Source of the DNA: Acidobacteriaceae bacterium
Lineage (GTDB): Bacteria > Acidobacteriota > Terriglobia > Terriglobales > Acidobacteriaceae
DNA: 5,970 nt
Direction: 5' to 3'
Assembly: GCA_003154055.1 (NCBI GenBank)
Contig: PMCH01000166.1
Span: forward strand, 1 to 5,970
Shown here: one piece after another, positions 5,135 through 5,970 of the stretch
Layout: each line of letters starts with the position of its first letter
Numbering within the stretch: position 1 is the first letter of the stretch
Notes under the pieces: model-generated
The model's database searches: none
What the model saw: only the letters and a program-made list of their open reading frames with translations
Told to the model about the DNA's origin: nothing
Translations under genes and position numbers: made by a program

Positions 5135-5970
5135 AGACAGAGTTTACGATTGGCATTGGTTCTGGCTATGGCTGGATGGCTGGCGGCGCCCGGTTTTGCC
5201 GAGAACCCTCCCGCCGTGGCATTGGAAACCAGCGAGACCCTGTTCACTGTCCTCACCGCCATCAATACCTGCGGCTACGACCAGGAGTTGGATTCCTCCA
5301 ACCCGGTGCGCGCGCAAGTCCGGGCGGAGGTGGCCAAGGCGGTGCAGAGTACCCCGGGTGCGCAGGACGTGGTTTCTCCCCTGTGCCAGTTTTACCGCGA
5401 ACATCAGCCGAACGACCCCACGCGGGACCTTGCGCAGTACGTTTCGCTGGCGCTGTACTTGCAGGACCCTCCGGCGTTCACACCCAAGGTGAAACAGGCC
5501 GAACTTCCGCCGGACGCGGCGAACGTTGCCGGGTTGGCGCCCCTGCTTCAGCCGTTCTACGAAAAGGTGGGAGTGCACGCGATCTGGGAGCGGCGCCATC
5601 AACGCTATGCCGAGATGGCGGATGTCTATCACGATGCGCTCTCCAAGATGACCTTCGACACGGAAATCTATTTGAAGCTGCCGTCCGCCGGGTATCTGGG
5701 CCGCCGGTTCGTCGTCTATGTGGATCCGATGGGAGCGCCGGGTCAGACCAACGCCCGCAACTATGCGGCGGACTACTACGTCGTCATCTCTCCCACCAGC
5801 GGGGCGACGAAAATGCAGCAGATCCGGCACACCTATCTGCATTACGAACTAGATCCGATGGCGATGAAGAATGGCGGCTCGTTCAAGCGGCTGGAGCCGC
5901 TGCTGGACGAAGTGAAGAGCGCGCCCATGGACGAGGTTTTCAAGAGCAACATCTCGTTGCTGCTCACGGA
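5132..5970 (+). CDS. Exported protein of unknown function, 5' part, likely CTG start
   Basis: The frame is open from 5003 to the window end; 279 codons are visible from the CTG at 5132, and the gene continues outside. With that start, residues 1-23 make a complete signal peptide: RQSLR, hydrophobic core LALVLAMAGWLAA, and GFA before E24. Starting at TTG 5150 or ATG 5168 would remove the basic part, so the ribosome-binding site and signal peptide agree on CTG. The mature part has two cysteines (C47, C85) that could form a disulfide. It has helical stretches at 30-170 and a mixed segment at 176-245 with FDTEIYLKLPSA, RRFVVYVDPMGAPGQ and ADYYVVISP. It then reads IRHTYLHYELDP (231-242), whose H-x3-H spacing recalls zinc peptidase HExxH but with Thr in place of the catalytic Glu. 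I do not recognise the family. Similar acidobacterial secreted proteins may carry C-terminal repeats, which cannot be checked here. Confidence 0.75.
   Translation, partial: MRQSLRLALVLAMAGWLAAPGFAENPPAVALETSETLFTVLTAINTCGYDQELDSSNPVRAQVRAEVAKAVQSTPGAQDVVSPLCQFYREHQPNDPTRDLAQYVSLALYLQDPPAFTPKVKQAELPPDAANVAGLAPLLQPFYEKVGVHAIWERRHQRYAEMADVYHDALSKMTFDTEIYLKLPSAGYLGRRFVVYVDPMGAPGQTNARNYAADYYVVISPTSGATKMQQIRHTYLHYELDPMAMKNGGSFKRLEPLLDEVKSAPMDEVFKSNISLLLT

Noticed and set aside
5144..5842. Minus-strand open frame of about 230 codons opposite the exported protein at 5132
   Set aside because: Its composition is Arg/His/Gly-rich and low in structure, and it covers the opposite strand of a frame with a signal peptide and strong ribosome-binding site. 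It is a shadow.
1..5970. CRISPR array, insertion sequence, toxin-antitoxin or phage-derived genes
   Set aside because: I saw no spaced direct repeats, transposase or integrase motifs, or small toxin/antitoxin pairs. The tRNA at the edge shows no duplicated 3' end within the window that would mark an integrated element.

Overview
The window looks like ordinary chromosomal DNA from a GC-rich, Gram-negative-type bacterium, most likely an Acidobacteriota (Terriglobia/Koribacter-like) member. The evidence is the style of the secreted proteins, the zf-HC2 anti-sigma factor carrying a TonB-C-like tail, and the MHYT/PAS/GAF/GGDEF architecture. This assignment is inferred from the appearance of the protein families, not from a search. 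I see no insertion sequence, CRISPR array, phage gene or attachment site.

Layout. (1) 1-76, minus strand: a complete tRNA-Ala(GGC) with an encoded CCA, preceded by a plausible sigma70-type promoter. (2) 196-894, plus strand: a small exported coiled-coil protein of unknown function with a Lys/Pro/Ala-rich tail. (3) 938-3229, minus strand, convergent with (2): a membrane cyclic-di-GMP signalling protein, MHYT (7 TM) - PAS - GAF - GGDEF. A single in-frame TAA codon (2210-2212) inside the PAS domain splits it into two open frames. (4) 3230-3466: a divergent regulatory region with a perfect 8-bp inverted repeat in the likely leader of the MHYT gene and an ECF-type promoter candidate facing the sigma gene. 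(5) 3467-4863, plus strand: a two-gene operon, with an ECF sigma factor overlapping its membrane anti-sigma factor by ATGA. (6) 4864-5131: an intergenic region with a hairpin and a good TTGACC-N17-TACACT promoter. (7) 5132-5970, plus strand: the first 279 codons of an exported protein of unknown function, running off the window and apparently starting at a CTG codon.

How the genes fit together. The sigma/anti-sigma pair is a self-contained envelope-sensing switch. The cytoplasmic zinc-binding domain of the anti-sigma factor would hold the sigma factor, while an unusual periplasmic TonB-C-like domain would sense or dock to something in the envelope. The same promoter-like pattern (AACTC, 15-16 bp, GTCTATA) lies upstream of the sigma gene and of the secreted coiled-coil gene, so the latter may belong to the same regulon; this is inference. 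The divergent MHYT/GGDEF gene would tie membrane sensing to c-di-GMP, but its internal stop leaves its present activity uncertain. No clearly new multi-gene system is visible. The most notable items are the nonsense-split cyclase, the TonB-C-like anti-sigma factor and the CTG start.
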